DNA of 59,748 nt. It comes from QWOP01 sp003669605. Its GTDB lineage: Bacteria > Planctomycetota > Planctomycetia > Pirellulales > UBA1268. The stretch covers positions 1 through 59,748 of the forward strand of contig CANKIK010000011.1 of assembly GCA_947481985.1 (NCBI GenBank), in the 5' to 3' direction. Below, piece after piece: positions 35,198 through 44,079 of this stretch; the first letter of the stretch is position 1, and the number at the start of each line of letters is the position of its first letter. The translations under genes and the position numbers were made by a program. The notes under the pieces were generated by a model, which searched no databases, had not been told where the DNA came from, and saw nothing but the letters and a program-made list of their open reading frames with translations.

Positions 35198-37339
35198 ATG
35201 CTTGTGCCATCGAAGAGAGCGGGGGTGTCCGCGGCCGTCTGGATCCTGATGCTGACGGTGGCCTGCACGGAGCCTGGGGGCCCAAGTCACTCTCAAGAGC
35301 CGGTTCCCCCGCCGGCCGATCCTGCCGCCCTGGAGGCTCTGCCGGCTGCCGCTGCGCCGCTGGCTGCCACGCCTCCCCGGCCTCCCCGAGTGCTGACGCC
35401 GCCTGAGGCCGCCAGGCGCGACCGGCTGCGGAGCAGCGTGGCATGGCTGGCGTCTCCGGAGCGAGAGGGGCGTGGCCCCGGCACCGCCGGCATCGATCAA
35501 GCCGGCGCATGGCTCGCCGAGCAGTTTGTCGCCCTCGGACTCGACACCACCGTTGTCGGCGAGGAACCGTTTCAGTCGTTTCCCATGACCCTCGATGCCC
35601 AACTCGGTGCTGCCGACGAAAATGCCCTGCAGCTCGTCGCGCCTCCCGCAGGCGACGGTACTGCGGCGGTGCAGACACTCGTCCTTGGGACCGACTACAC
35701 ACCTCTGGCTGCTGGAGGCTCGGGGGAGTTTGATCTGCCGCTGGTGTTCGCCGGCTACGGGATTACCGCCACCACGGAACAGTACGACGATTTCGCCCCC
35801 CTCCAAGGCGACGGTGCCAAGGGAGCGGCGGTGGTGATCCTCCGCCAGGAACCGCAAAAGGATGATCCGCAGAGCAAGTTCGACGGCAACCAGACGTCGC
35901 AGTACGCGGCGCTTTCGCGGAAGGTGGCCAATGCGTCGGAGCATGAGGTGGGAGGAGTGGTGTTTTGCAACGACGCCTCCAACACCGAAGACGCCTTGAT
36001 GGCGTTCACCCGCGCCGGCAGCGGTGCCGACAAAAGAACCCTGCCGGTGATCCAACTGAAGCGGTCGCGAGTGGATGCCATCGTGGAGCAGACGCTCGGG
36101 AAACGCTTGGCCGACCTCGAGAAGGCGATCGACGATGGGCCCACGCCGCAGTCTGCGCCGCTGTCGGGCTGGCGGATCCGCGGCAAGGTGTCGATCGATC
36201 GCTCGGAGACCGTGGCCCGGAATGTGTTGGCGATCCTCCCCGGCGTCGGTGCCGATGCCCCGGCTGTTGGCTCGGATCCGAGCGCCGTGGGGAATGCCGG
36301 ACCGCATGGCGAGGCGACAGAAGCCCCTGCCGATCCGCACGCCACAGTGACCGTGGAGGCCGCTGGGCCGCCAGATGACGCGGCAGGACCGCATCGTCTA
36401 GCCGCGCCGGCTGTGGCGATTCTCCCCGCAGAAACCGTGATCCTGGGGGCCCACTACGACCACCTTGGCTATGGTGGGAGCAATTCTGCCGCTCCGGGCG
36501 ATTCGAGTGTCCATCACGGTGCCGACGATAACGCCAGCGGCACGGCGATGCTTGTTGAAGTAGCGCGGATGCTCGCCGAGGAGGGGCCGTACCCGCGGAC
36601 GATCCTGTTTGCCGCCTTCTCCGGCGAGGAGCGCGGCTTGCTCGGCAGCGCCCACTACACCTCCAATGCCCCAGTGCCACTGGATGACACCGTGGCGATG
36701 GTCAACCTCGATATGGTCGGCCGGCTCGACGGCGAGAAGTTGATCATCCATGGGACGGGCACGGGCAGTTTGCTCGACGGCATGATCGATCGGCTGGGGG
36801 CCCGTTACGGTTTTCTCGTCACCAAGGATCCGGGTGGTTTCGGCCCCAGCGACCATGCCAGTTTCTACGCCAAGAAGGTCCCGGTGCTGCATATCTTCAC
36901 CGGCACCCACACCGACTACCACCGGCCCACAGACACCGCCGAGAAGATCAACTACGACGGCATGGCGCGGGTGGCGCGGTTGGTGGTCGAGGCGGTGAAG
37001 GAATTGGCCAACGCTCCGCTGCGGCCAGAGTACATCGAGGTTGCCTCCAAACCGATGGCCCGCCGCGACGGCGATCGCCCCTACTTCGGCAGCATTCCCG
37101 ACTTTGCCAATCCAGGGAAGGGATATGCGATCTCCGGGGTTTCGAAGGATTCACCGGCAGCCCAGGGGGGGCTGCAGCCGGGTGATCTGATCGTCCGTCT
37201 CGGAGAGAGCGCTGTCACCGGGCTGGATGATTTCGACAGCGCCCTCCGCAAGCACAAAGGGGGCGACACGGTTCCTGTCGTGGTGAAGCGAGGCGGGCAG
37301 GACGTGGCCTTGAGTGTCACCCTTGGGGCGCCAAAATAG
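35198..37339 (+). CDS. M28-family aminopeptidase-like lipoprotein with PA-type insert and C-terminal PDZ domain
   Basis: 713 residues. The signal peptide ends in LTVAC (lipoprotein). The M28 zinc-peptidase motifs are GAHYDHLGYG, GADDNASGTA (bridging Asp), SGEERGLLGS (catalytic Glu), NLDMVGRL and HTDYHRPTDT. A PA-like domain occupies the first third. A PDZ domain ends the protein (GYAISGVSKDSPAAQGGLQPGDLIVRLGE). Residues about 349-411, between LAILPG and the HYDH motif, form a Pro/Ala/Gly-rich insertion not typical of the family. ATG 35198 has GGGAGGA upstream. It probably degrades or trims peptides at the cell envelope. Confidence 0.92.
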   Translation: MLVPSKRAGVSAAVWILMLTVACTEPGGPSHSQEPVPPPADPAALEALPAAAAPLAATPPRPPRVLTPPEAARRDRLRSSVAWLASPEREGRGPGTAGIDQAGAWLAEQFVALGLDTTVVGEEPFQSFPMTLDAQLGAADENALQLVAPPAGDGTAAVQTLVLGTDYTPLAAGGSGEFDLPLVFAGYGITATTEQYDDFAPLQGDGAKGAAVVILRQEPQKDDPQSKFDGNQTSQYAALSRKVANASEHEVGGVVFCNDASNTEDALMAFTRAGSGADKRTLPVIQLKRSRVDAIVEQTLGKRLADLEKAIDDGPTPQSAPLSGWRIRGKVSIDRSETVARNVLAILPGVGADAPAVGSDPSAVGNAGPHGEATEAPADPHATVTVEAAGPPDDAAGPHRLAAPAVAILPAETVILGAHYDHLGYGGSNSAAPGDSSVHHGADDNASGTAMLVEVARMLAEEGPYPRTILFAAFSGEERGLLGSAHYTSNAPVPLDDTVAMVNLDMVGRLDGEKLIIHGTGTGSLLDGMIDRLGARYGFLVTKDPGGFGPSDHASFYAKKVPVLHIFTGTHTDYHRPTDTAEKINYDGMARVARLVVEAVKELANAPLRPEYIEVASKPMARRDGDRPYFGSIPDFANPGKGYAISGVSKDSPAAQGGLQPGDLIVRLGESAVTGLDDFDSALRKHKGGDTVPVVVKRGGQDVALSVTLGAPK

Positions 37340-37527
37340 CCGGTTTTTCCGGCTGTCTCGCTGGCGATACCAATGCCCTTTTTGGCCTTGAGCCATGAAG
37401 GGATCGCTGCCATAGTCCCGCCCCGAACCGGCCCTGTGCCGCGGCCACGGATGGTCGCGATGGAGGTGCCGGGCCCCCGTCCTCCGCCGCGGCGGACACG
37501 CGAGCGACCCAGCAAGGAGTGCTATCC

Positions 37528-38190
37528 GTGAAGTGGCAACTGGCAGCGATTTTCTGTGCGATCCTCGCGGTGCCGGCGCAGGCTCAGGTGCCGCAGCGCC
37601 CCGTCGCCCCGGCCGCCGCAGCTCCGGCGGCGGTTCCGGCGACGGCCCTCTCGGCCGCCTCCCCCGCCACCCATGTGGCGGTGATCGACGTCGGCTACAT
37701 CTTTAAAAATCACAACCGCTTTAAGGCGGCGATGGACAAGATGAAGGAAGACGTGATGGCGGAGGAGAACACCCTCAAGGCGGATCGTGACCGGATCAAC
37801 GGCATGATGGAACAGATCAAGGGCTTCAACGTCGGCACGCCTGAGTTTAAGAAACTTGAGTCCGATATCGCCAAGGCACAGGGCGACTTCAACGTCAACG
37901 CCCAGTTGAAGAAGAAGGAGTTCATGGAAGTCGAGGCCAAGGTCTACCTGCAGGTGTACACCGAGGTCGAGAAAGCTGTCGAGCAGTTTGCCCGTGAGCA
38001 TCGGATCGCGATCGTCCATCGTTTCGACGGCGATCCGGTCGACAACAGCGATCGGAATCAGATCCTCCGCGGGATCACCAAGGCGATCGTGTACCTCGAG
38101 CCCGGCATCGACATCACGCCGGACATCCTCAAGATGCTCAACACGCCGGCGGTCGCCGCCCAGCCTGCCGCCCAGCCCCGCACCCGCTGA
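37528..38190 (+). CDS. OmpH/Skp-family periplasmic chaperone-like protein
   Basis: 220 residues. Cleavable signal peptide (MKWQLAAIFCAILAVPAQA), Ala/Pro spacer, then the OmpH core: HVAVIDVGYIFKNHNRFKAAMDKMKEDV, a long charged helical hairpin, and the return strand REHRIAIVHRFDGDPVDNS...AIVYLEPGIDIT. Skp-like trimers hold unfolded outer-membrane proteins. GTG 37528 has AAGGAG eight bases upstream. Position directly before lpxC and lpxA matches the skp-lpx linkage of many diderm bacteria and supports an outer-membrane biogenesis role. Confidence 0.9.
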   Translation: MKWQLAAIFCAILAVPAQAQVPQRPVAPAAAAPAAVPATALSAASPATHVAVIDVGYIFKNHNRFKAAMDKMKEDVMAEENTLKADRDRINGMMEQIKGFNVGTPEFKKLESDIAKAQGDFNVNAQLKKKEFMEVEAKVYLQVYTEVEKAVEQFAREHRIAIVHRFDGDPVDNSDRNQILRGITKAIVYLEPGIDITPDILKMLNTPAVAAQPAAQPRTR

Positions 38191-38201
38191 ATAAAGCCCG
38201 T

Positions 38202-38232
38202 CCGTGGCCGCTCCGCCGAGGAGCGGCCACGG
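38202..38232 (+). terminator. 13-bp perfect-stem hairpin between ompH and lpxC
   Basis: CCGTGGCCGCTCC (38202-38214) pairs perfectly with GGAGCGGCCACGG (38220-38232) around a GCCGA loop, 12 bp after the ompH stop. No U-tract follows. It may terminate or attenuate ompH transcription, or protect the ompH mRNA end, before lpxC. Confidence 0.6.
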
Positions 38233-38263
38233 CGGCGTCTGCCCCCCCGCCCGCGGCCAGCCC

Positions 38264-39130
38264 ATGCCCTATTCCCTACCCGAGAGGCCGCAGCGCACCC
38301 TTCGCATGCCGGCGGTCGTCACCGGCCGCGGCTACTGGAGCGGGGTCGAGAACCGGGTGGAATTCCGCCCCTCGGCTGTCGGCAGCGGCGTCGTTTTCCT
38401 GCGATCTGATCTCGGGCCGGAGGCTCTGGTTCCGGCCGTGGTGGCCTCGGTGGTCGAGGCCCGTAACCGCACCCGGATCGAGCGCGGTCCGGCGTGTGTG
38501 CATCTCATCGAGCATGTCATGAGCGCCCTGGCCGGTCTGGGAATCGACAACTGCACCGTCGTGGTTACCGCTGAGGAGCTTCCCGGTATGGATGGTTCCG
38601 CACAGGCTTTTGTCGCCGCCCTCGATGGAGCGGGGGCTGTCGATCAGGAACTGCCCGCCGCACCGCTCGCGGTCGAGGCGACAGTCCGCGTGGGGAGCGA
38701 TGTGTCGTGGATCGAGGCCTCTCCCCCTCGTTTCTCGGGGCTTTCAATCGAATACACGCTCGACTACGGCCCTGGGCCGATCGGCCGCCAACAACTCGAT
38801 ATCGACATCACGCCCACGGCCTATCGCGAACAACTCGCCGCGGCCCGGACCTTTCTGTCGATAGGGGACGCCGCCAGGCTGCGGGCGTCGGGGCTGGGGG
38901 CAACGGTGTCGCCGGGGGACTTGGTCCTCTTCGGACCCGATGGCCCTGTGGGTACTGCCTTACGCTGGCCGGACGAGTGCGTCCGCCACAAAGTGCTCGA
39001 CGCCGTCGGCGATCTGGCACTCGCCGGCCGTCCTCTCCATGCCCACATCCGTGCCTTTCGGAGCGGACATGCCCTCAACGCCACGCTCGTCGGCGAATTG
39101 CTGGCCCGCGCTGGCGACCAGTTGGCCTAA
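38264..39130 (+). CDS. lpxC: UDP-3-O-acyl-N-acetylglucosamine deacetylase
   Basis: 288 residues. LpxC motifs are intact: PQRTLRMPAVVTGRGYWSG at the N-terminus, HLIEHVMSAL (Glu83/His84), the PGMDGSA turn, HKVLDAVGDLAL with zinc ligands His242 and Asp246, and catalytic SGHALN (His269). It performs the committed step of lipid A synthesis, implying this planctomycete makes an LPS-type outer membrane. ATG 38264 is the natural start. lpxA follows 25 bp downstream. Confidence 0.95.
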   Translation: MPYSLPERPQRTLRMPAVVTGRGYWSGVENRVEFRPSAVGSGVVFLRSDLGPEALVPAVVASVVEARNRTRIERGPACVHLIEHVMSALAGLGIDNCTVVVTAEELPGMDGSAQAFVAALDGAGAVDQELPAAPLAVEATVRVGSDVSWIEASPPRFSGLSIEYTLDYGPGPIGRQQLDIDITPTAYREQLAAARTFLSIGDAARLRASGLGATVSPGDLVLFGPDGPVGTALRWPDECVRHKVLDAVGDLALAGRPLHAHIRAFRSGHALNATLVGELLARAGDQLA

Positions 39131-39155
39131 CGGCCCGACACGACTCGGAATCCCG

Positions 39156-40010
39156 ATGCTGGACCGCACGCCCCAATCCGATTCACTCCCGCCGCAGCCG
39201 GTCGGCCCGGCGAAGGTGCATCCCACCGCCCTGGTGCCAGCCAACGCGTCGCTGGGGCCTGGTGTCCGGGTGGGGCCCCACTGCGTGGTCTCGCCGCGGG
39301 CCGTGATCGGCGCCGGCACGATCCTCGAGAACAACGTCACGATCATGGGAGAGGTGCGGATCGGAGAACGCAACCGGATCTTCCCCAACGCCGTCATCGG
39401 CGCCGATCCGCAGGACGTCAGCTACCGTGGCACCGACACGAGCGTCTCAATTGGAGACGACAACATTATCCGCGAGGGGGTGACGATCAATCGGGCCAGC
39501 GAAAAGGAGGAGGGAGTGACCACCGTCGGGAGTCGCAACTTCCTCATGGCCTACTCGCACGTGGCCCACGATTGCCAGATTGGCGATCAGGTGATCATCG
39601 CCAACGGCACGCTCCTCGGCGGGCACGTCCGCATCCATTCCCACGCCTCGATCTCCGGCGGCGTCGCCGTGCACCACTGGGCTACGATCGGCAGTTATGC
39701 CTTCGTGGCTGGGCTCTCCCGGGTGTTGCACGATGTGCCCCCCTACATGCTCTGCGAGGGCTCGCCGGCCCGGCCGCGGTGCGTGAATGTTGTGGCACTG
39801 CGGCGCGACGGTGTCGCTGCCGCCACGTTGACTGCAATCACCGAGGCGCATCGCCTGCTCTACCGGGCCCGCGTCGGGCAGGAGCGGGCCCGTGACATTC
39901 TCCGCTCCCAGGGAATGCTCGTCCCGGAGGTGGAGACGGTCCTGACATTTCTTTTCCAGCAGCAGGAGGGGCGGCACGGCCGCGCTCTGCAACGACGGAG
40001 GGCTGCATGA
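39156..40010 (+). CDS. lpxA: Acyl-ACP--UDP-N-acetylglucosamine O-acyltransferase
   Basis: 284 residues. Left-handed beta-helix hexapeptide repeats run through the N-terminal two thirds (VGPHCVVSPRAVIGAGTILENNVTIMGEVRIG). NFLMAYSHVAHDCQIG contains the catalytic His138, equivalent to E. coli His125. PQDVSYRGTDTSVSIGDDN is also LpxA-like. It transfers the first acyl chain to UDP-GlcNAc. The gene order lpxC-lpxA places the deacetylase gene before the acyltransferase gene. Its stop overlaps the next ATG (ATGA). Confidence 0.95.
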   Translation: MLDRTPQSDSLPPQPVGPAKVHPTALVPANASLGPGVRVGPHCVVSPRAVIGAGTILENNVTIMGEVRIGERNRIFPNAVIGADPQDVSYRGTDTSVSIGDDNIIREGVTINRASEKEEGVTTVGSRNFLMAYSHVAHDCQIGDQVIIANGTLLGGHVRIHSHASISGGVAVHHWATIGSYAFVAGLSRVLHDVPPYMLCEGSPARPRCVNVVALRRDGVAAATLTAITEAHRLLYRARVGQERARDILRSQGMLVPEVETVLTFLFQQQEGRHGRALQRRRAA

Positions 40011-41089
40011 AGCGGATGCGGGTGGCGGTAGTTGGTTGCGGACACCTTGGCGCGATCCATGCTCGGTTGCTGGCCGGCCGATCCGATGCCCAGCTGGTGG
40101 CGGTGGTCGATCCGTTTCCCGCTGCGCGGGAGAAGGTGGCGGTCGAGCACCGCTGTGAGGCGCTGTCGGAACCGATGGATCTCGTCGGCAAGGTTGACGT
40201 GGCAATCGTCGCCGCTCCCACGGGCCGCCATGCCGCCGTGGCGCTGCCGCTTCTGGAGGCGGGCATTGATCTGCTCATCGAGAAGCCGATTGCCGCCACC
40301 GTGGAAGAGGCACGGAGCATCGTCACCACCGCCCGCCGCTATGGCCGGACCGTCGCGGTCGGGCATGTGGAGCGATTCAATCCGGCCTGGAGGATGGCCG
40401 TCGAGCGTGCCGGCCGGATCGTGTCGATCGAGTCGCTGCGACTGGCCCCGTTCACGTTCCGCTGTATGGATGTGGGGGTCGTTCACGACCTGATGATCCA
40501 CGACATCGATCTGGTCCTGTCGCTGGAGCCGGGGAGACTTGAGCGGGTGGATGCCCAGGGGCTCATCGCCACCGGCGGGCATGAGGACGCCGTCCGCGCT
40601 CAGTTGGTGTTCTCGTCGGGGTTGATCGCTCATCTCACCGCCTCGCGGATTCACCCTACGCTCCACCGTGGACTCTCGCTGTGGTCCTCTGAGGGGGTGG
40701 TGTCGGTTGACTTCCAGGCCAAGGCGGTCGAGGTGGTGGCCCCATCGCTGGCGGTGCGAACCGGTGGGTTTGTCGCCGATCACGTTCCGCTGGAGCAACG
40801 GGCAACGATGAAGGAGAAGTTTTTTACCGACATTCTCCCCCGGGAATCACTCGCGATCCCCGAAACCAACGCCATTGTCTGCGAGCACGACGACTTCCTC
40901 GGTGCTGTTCGCGACGGTCGGCAACCGCTGGTGCCCGCTTCTGCTGGCGCCGCGGCGCTGGAGATCGCCAACCGGGTGATCGACACGCTCCGCTGCACGC
41001 ACTTCGGGGATGGGGACGGCCGCCGGACCGCTCATCCGCAGGCTCCGCCGATCGTGCCGCTGCCCGGCCGGCTCCGCCGCACCGGTTGA
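40007..41089 (+). CDS. Gfo/Idh/MocA-family NAD(P)-dependent oxidoreductase linked to lpxA
   Basis: 360 residues. N-terminal Rossmann fold (MRVAVVGCGHLGAIHARLL), the EKP motif (LLIEKPIAATVEEA), VGHVERFNPA and a catalytic-site-like MIHDIDLVLSL. It is translationally coupled to lpxA. In Acidithiobacillus and Leptospira a Gfo/Idh protein (GnnA) near lpxA oxidises UDP-GlcNAc at C3 before transamination to UDP-GlcNAc3N. No GnnB-type aminotransferase is visible here, so that role is only a hypothesis; action on a UDP-sugar of lipid A or O-antigen synthesis is likely from context. Confidence 0.88.
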   Translation: MKRMRVAVVGCGHLGAIHARLLAGRSDAQLVAVVDPFPAAREKVAVEHRCEALSEPMDLVGKVDVAIVAAPTGRHAAVALPLLEAGIDLLIEKPIAATVEEARSIVTTARRYGRTVAVGHVERFNPAWRMAVERAGRIVSIESLRLAPFTFRCMDVGVVHDLMIHDIDLVLSLEPGRLERVDAQGLIATGGHEDAVRAQLVFSSGLIAHLTASRIHPTLHRGLSLWSSEGVVSVDFQAKAVEVVAPSLAVRTGGFVADHVPLEQRATMKEKFFTDILPRESLAIPETNAIVCEHDDFLGAVRDGRQPLVPASAGAAALEIANRVIDTLRCTHFGDGDGRRTAHPQAPPIVPLPGRLRRTG

Positions 41090-41184
41090 TGAGGGCTGCA
41101 TTCCCCCTGACGTGGCCGACGGCACTGCTGGGCAGGAGAGGCCCCAGTCGTCTCAGACCGGTTTTTTTAAAAAGGCCACCGCCG

Positions 41185-42681
41185 TCACGCGAGGTCGCGG
41201 TCCTGGAAGAGGACCATCGCCACCAACAGGGCCACTGCCGAGTAGAGACCGGCGTAGAGCGCCGCCCAACCCAGGTAACTCCAAGGGACGGGGACGCCTC
41301 CCACCACCGCGGCTTCGATGGTGAAGTGTTCCAGCACCGGAAGGATGGTGGCAAAAAGTTGTCCCACGAAGCGGACGATGGCGAACTTGCCGACGCTCGA
41401 CTGAACGATCAGCGGCACCAGGTGGCCCAGGGCATAGACCGTGAAGCAGATGATCAGGTTGGGAACCATGCCCAGCCTCGTGGAGACCGCAAGGCTGACT
41501 GCCGCCAAGAGGATCGTTTCCAGCAGCGAGAGCACCAATCCCGGGACAACCGTAATCATCTCGTCGGCACAGTCGCGCCACACCGGATCGAGTTTTCCCC
41601 CCTCGCGGGCGTCATAGACGACCTTGAGGCTCGTTGTTGCCAGTAAGACCGTCCCCAGCACGAGGAACACCAGCAGCGCGACGAGCACCAGGCCGACAAA
41701 TTTTCCGAGGACAAACTGCCAGCGGGTCAGCGGTTTGGAGAGGACGGTCAGCGCGGTGCGCCCCTCGATCTCCTCCGACACCGCAACGCTGGCTGTCCAC
41801 ACCACCACCAGCAGCGCCAACACCTTGATCAGCGTTAGGCCGCTGTCCTTGAGCATCTTCACGTCCTCGCCGAACGTGTTGTAAGGGATGACGATGAATG
41901 CCAGCAGCATCACCGCACCGAGGATCAGGGCCACCGCGAATACCGGCTGTCCGATGGCCTCCTTGGTGGTTGCAGACGCCACCGCCGCCGTTCGCCGGGG
42001 GAGCACTCGGAACAGCCCATAGGCCAAGGCAATCGAGAGGAGGCTGATCACCGTCCAGGGGAGGATTGCCGACTGAGGATACTCCGGCACGAGTCGCGCT
42101 CGGACGGTGAGATCGACGGGAGAATCGGACGTGTTGGTGGTCGCGATCCGCGCCCGCTTGCCGAGAAACGGATTGGGCTTCGAAGCGTCCTCTGCCCGTT
42201 GCCACTTCCAGGTTTCGCCTGGGACTACCTCCACGTCGGCCACCTTCGAGAGTGCGAATCCCTCGATCGGTTGCTGCGTGCGGACGGTGACCGGTTTGGC
42301 TGCGGTGAACTCAAGCGATTGGATTTCCTGTGGACGGAGGTCGAGTTCGACCTCATCCAACTCGGCACCCGCCGGGACGGTGATGCGTTGCTCGAAGACA
42401 TCAGCGGCGGCCATCCGCGCCAGCGATTGCCCAATCTGCTCAAGCGGTATCAGTGGCGTGAATGCCAGTGCCAGGGCCGACAGCGTCAGCAACAACCACG
42501 CCATCGGGCCGGCAAAGCCGTCACGGAGGCTGGCGCGGGCCTCGGCGGCGAGGCGCGGCTGGAGCAGCGAGAGCAAGCCCCAAGCCAGAAGGATGATCAC
42601 CAGGGAAATGAACGCGCCAGCGCCGAGGAGCCAGATGGGGGGCAGGGCGATCTTGAAGTCGGCGGCGAAGAGGGGCGTCAT
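41185..42681 (-). CDS. ABC-2-type transporter permease
   Basis: 498 residues with multiple membrane helices: two at the N-terminus (about 15-40 and 60-80), a roughly 110-residue extracytoplasmic beta-rich domain (about 95-200: TVPAGAELDEVELDLRPQEIQSL), then at least six more. The motif VSEEIEGRTALTVLSKPLTRWQFVLGKFVGL is characteristic of ABC-2 exporter permeases (NosY/GldF-like). No ATPase gene is adjacent, so the partner must be outside the window. Substrate unknown. ATG 42681 follows AGGG. Confidence 0.85.
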   Translation of the reverse strand: MTPLFAADFKIALPPIWLLGAGAFISLVIILLAWGLLSLLQPRLAAEARASLRDGFAGPMAWLLLTLSALALAFTPLIPLEQIGQSLARMAAADVFEQRITVPAGAELDEVELDLRPQEIQSLEFTAAKPVTVRTQQPIEGFALSKVADVEVVPGETWKWQRAEDASKPNPFLGKRARIATTNTSDSPVDLTVRARLVPEYPQSAILPWTVISLLSIALAYGLFRVLPRRTAAVASATTKEAIGQPVFAVALILGAVMLLAFIVIPYNTFGEDVKMLKDSGLTLIKVLALLVVVWTASVAVSEEIEGRTALTVLSKPLTRWQFVLGKFVGLVLVALLVFLVLGTVLLATTSLKVVYDAREGGKLDPVWRDCADEMITVVPGLVLSLLETILLAAVSLAVSTRLGMVPNLIICFTVYALGHLVPLIVQSSVGKFAIVRFVGQLFATILPVLEHFTIEAAVVGGVPVPWSYLGWAALYAGLYSAVALLVAMVLFQDRDLA

Positions 42682-42804
42682 GGGACCCTGCGGAGGGGAA
42701 GAGAGGCTTGGGAATGGAATGGTTGCGGACGCGCCAAGTTGCAGTCCGGTTGGGAACGGGATGAGGTCGGCGGCGAAACCGTCGGCCTCCCTCCGCCCCA
42801 GGCT

Positions 42805-44079
42805 CTATTGTGCCGCAGAAACACCGTTCACGGAAGGATCCTGTGGCCGCGGGCCGGCCAGGACTGTTGCTGCTGTGCCGTGGAGCGGCCAGCGGGAGAG
42901 GACTCTGCGGACATCATCGACGCTGAGGTTCTCGATGGTCCGCAGGTCATCGGCAACCGAGCGGTAGCTGCCGGAATGGGCCCATTCGGGGCCCACGTCG
43001 AACAGGCGACGACGGGGCCGCTCCCCGAGGAGCACCCAGCGGCCTGCCAGTTTGTTGCGGTTGTGCTCAAGTTCAGGCTCGTCGATCCCCTCGTCGGCGG
43101 CCTTCCGGTAGACCTCCTCGATCCGGGCCAGGACATCGGTGACATCCTCGGCGTCGCAGGCCACCTGCGTGGCAAACATCCCAGCGTCGAGGAAGTCCTG
43201 ATGGTGGCACGATGCCTGTTCGACCTCACCGGTGTCGACCAGATCCCAGTACAGCCGGCTGCCGGAGGTATCGCCGAGGATCGCCGAAAGCAGTTTTGCC
43301 GCGAACCGGTCGTCGTCATCGCCAGCCGGTCCGGCCGACATCCGCACCGCGTACTCAAGCGTCGATGCCGGGCGGTGGACGATCTCCAGCGTCGATGCGT
43401 TTCCGCCGGGGCGGGGGCCGCCAGCCACCCGCCGTTCGGGGACAGCCAGAGGTTCCCAATCGCCGCACCAACGCCGGGCTGACTCCACGAGTCCTTGGAA
43501 GTCGACCGCTCCGGTGGCGGCGAGGATGATGTTGCTGGGGGAGTAGCGGCGGCGGTGGTAGTCGCGCATCGCCTCCACCGGAAGCGCCTGGATCGATTCC
43601 ACCGTCCCCAACACGCTGCGGGCCAGGGGGTGGCGACCGAAGAATGTCGCCCGGCAGCGGTCGTCGGCGCCGAACGGTGGTTGGTCGTCGTACATCCGGA
43701 TCTCCTCCAGGATGACGAGCTTCTCGGTCGCGAAGTCGTCATCGCGCAGCGCCGGCCGCATCATCCGGGCCAGGAGCGCCGTGGCCTCGTCCTGCTGATC
43801 GGGGAGGACGGCGGCGTGGTAGGCGGTGTCCTCCTCACTGGTGAAGGCGTTGGCGCTGGCCCCCATCCCATCGAAGCGGCGGTTGATCTCGTCGGCCGAC
43901 AACTCGGCGGTGCCCTTGAAGACCATGTGCTCCAGGAAGTGACTCAATCCCCACTCCGCATCGGACTCGTCCCGGGAACCGGTCTTCACGAAGAAGCCGA
44001 CGCTGGTGGAGAGGGCGGAATCGGTGACCTCGGCCACGATCTCAAGGCCATTGGGGAGTCGTTCATACCGAAACTTCAT
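42805..44079 (-). CDS. M16 zinc metallopeptidase, catalytic subunit
   Basis: 424 residues. The inverted zinc motif HFLEH at residues 47-51 (zinc ligands His47 and His51, catalytic Glu50) is intact, preceded by GSRDESDAEWGLS. The C-terminal half has GDTSGSRLYWDLVDTGEVE in place of the RGLxY substrate-binding motif, so it probably depends on its partner subunit. Its start overlaps the end of the upstream M16 gene by 17 bp, indicating coordinated synthesis. Such pairs form heterodimeric processing-peptidase-like enzymes. No signal peptide is visible. Confidence 0.93.
   Translation of the reverse strand: MKFRYERLPNGLEIVAEVTDSALSTSVGFFVKTGSRDESDAEWGLSHFLEHMVFKGTAELSADEINRRFDGMGASANAFTSEEDTAYHAAVLPDQQDEATALLARMMRPALRDDDFATEKLVILEEIRMYDDQPPFGADDRCRATFFGRHPLARSVLGTVESIQALPVEAMRDYHRRRYSPSNIILAATGAVDFQGLVESARRWCGDWEPLAVPERRVAGGPRPGGNASTLEIVHRPASTLEYAVRMSAGPAGDDDDRFAAKLLSAILGDTSGSRLYWDLVDTGEVEQASCHHQDFLDAGMFATQVACDAEDVTDVLARIEEVYRKAADEGIDEPELEHNRNKLAGRWVLLGERPRRRLFDVGPEWAHSGSYRSVADDLRTIENLSVDDVRRVLSRWPLHGTAATVLAGPRPQDPSVNGVSAAQ

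Noticed and set aside
34910..36394. Extension of the histidine kinase frame far upstream of the FHA domain
   Set aside because: The extra 490 residues are antisense to the M28 peptidase and low-complexity; a TTG with a ribosome-binding site directly precedes the FHA fold.
41155..41185. T-run followed by A-run between the oxidoreductase and ABC-2 permease genes as an intrinsic terminator
   Set aside because: The T7A5 tract is suggestive for convergent genes, but I could not find a stable GC stem in front of it on either strand.
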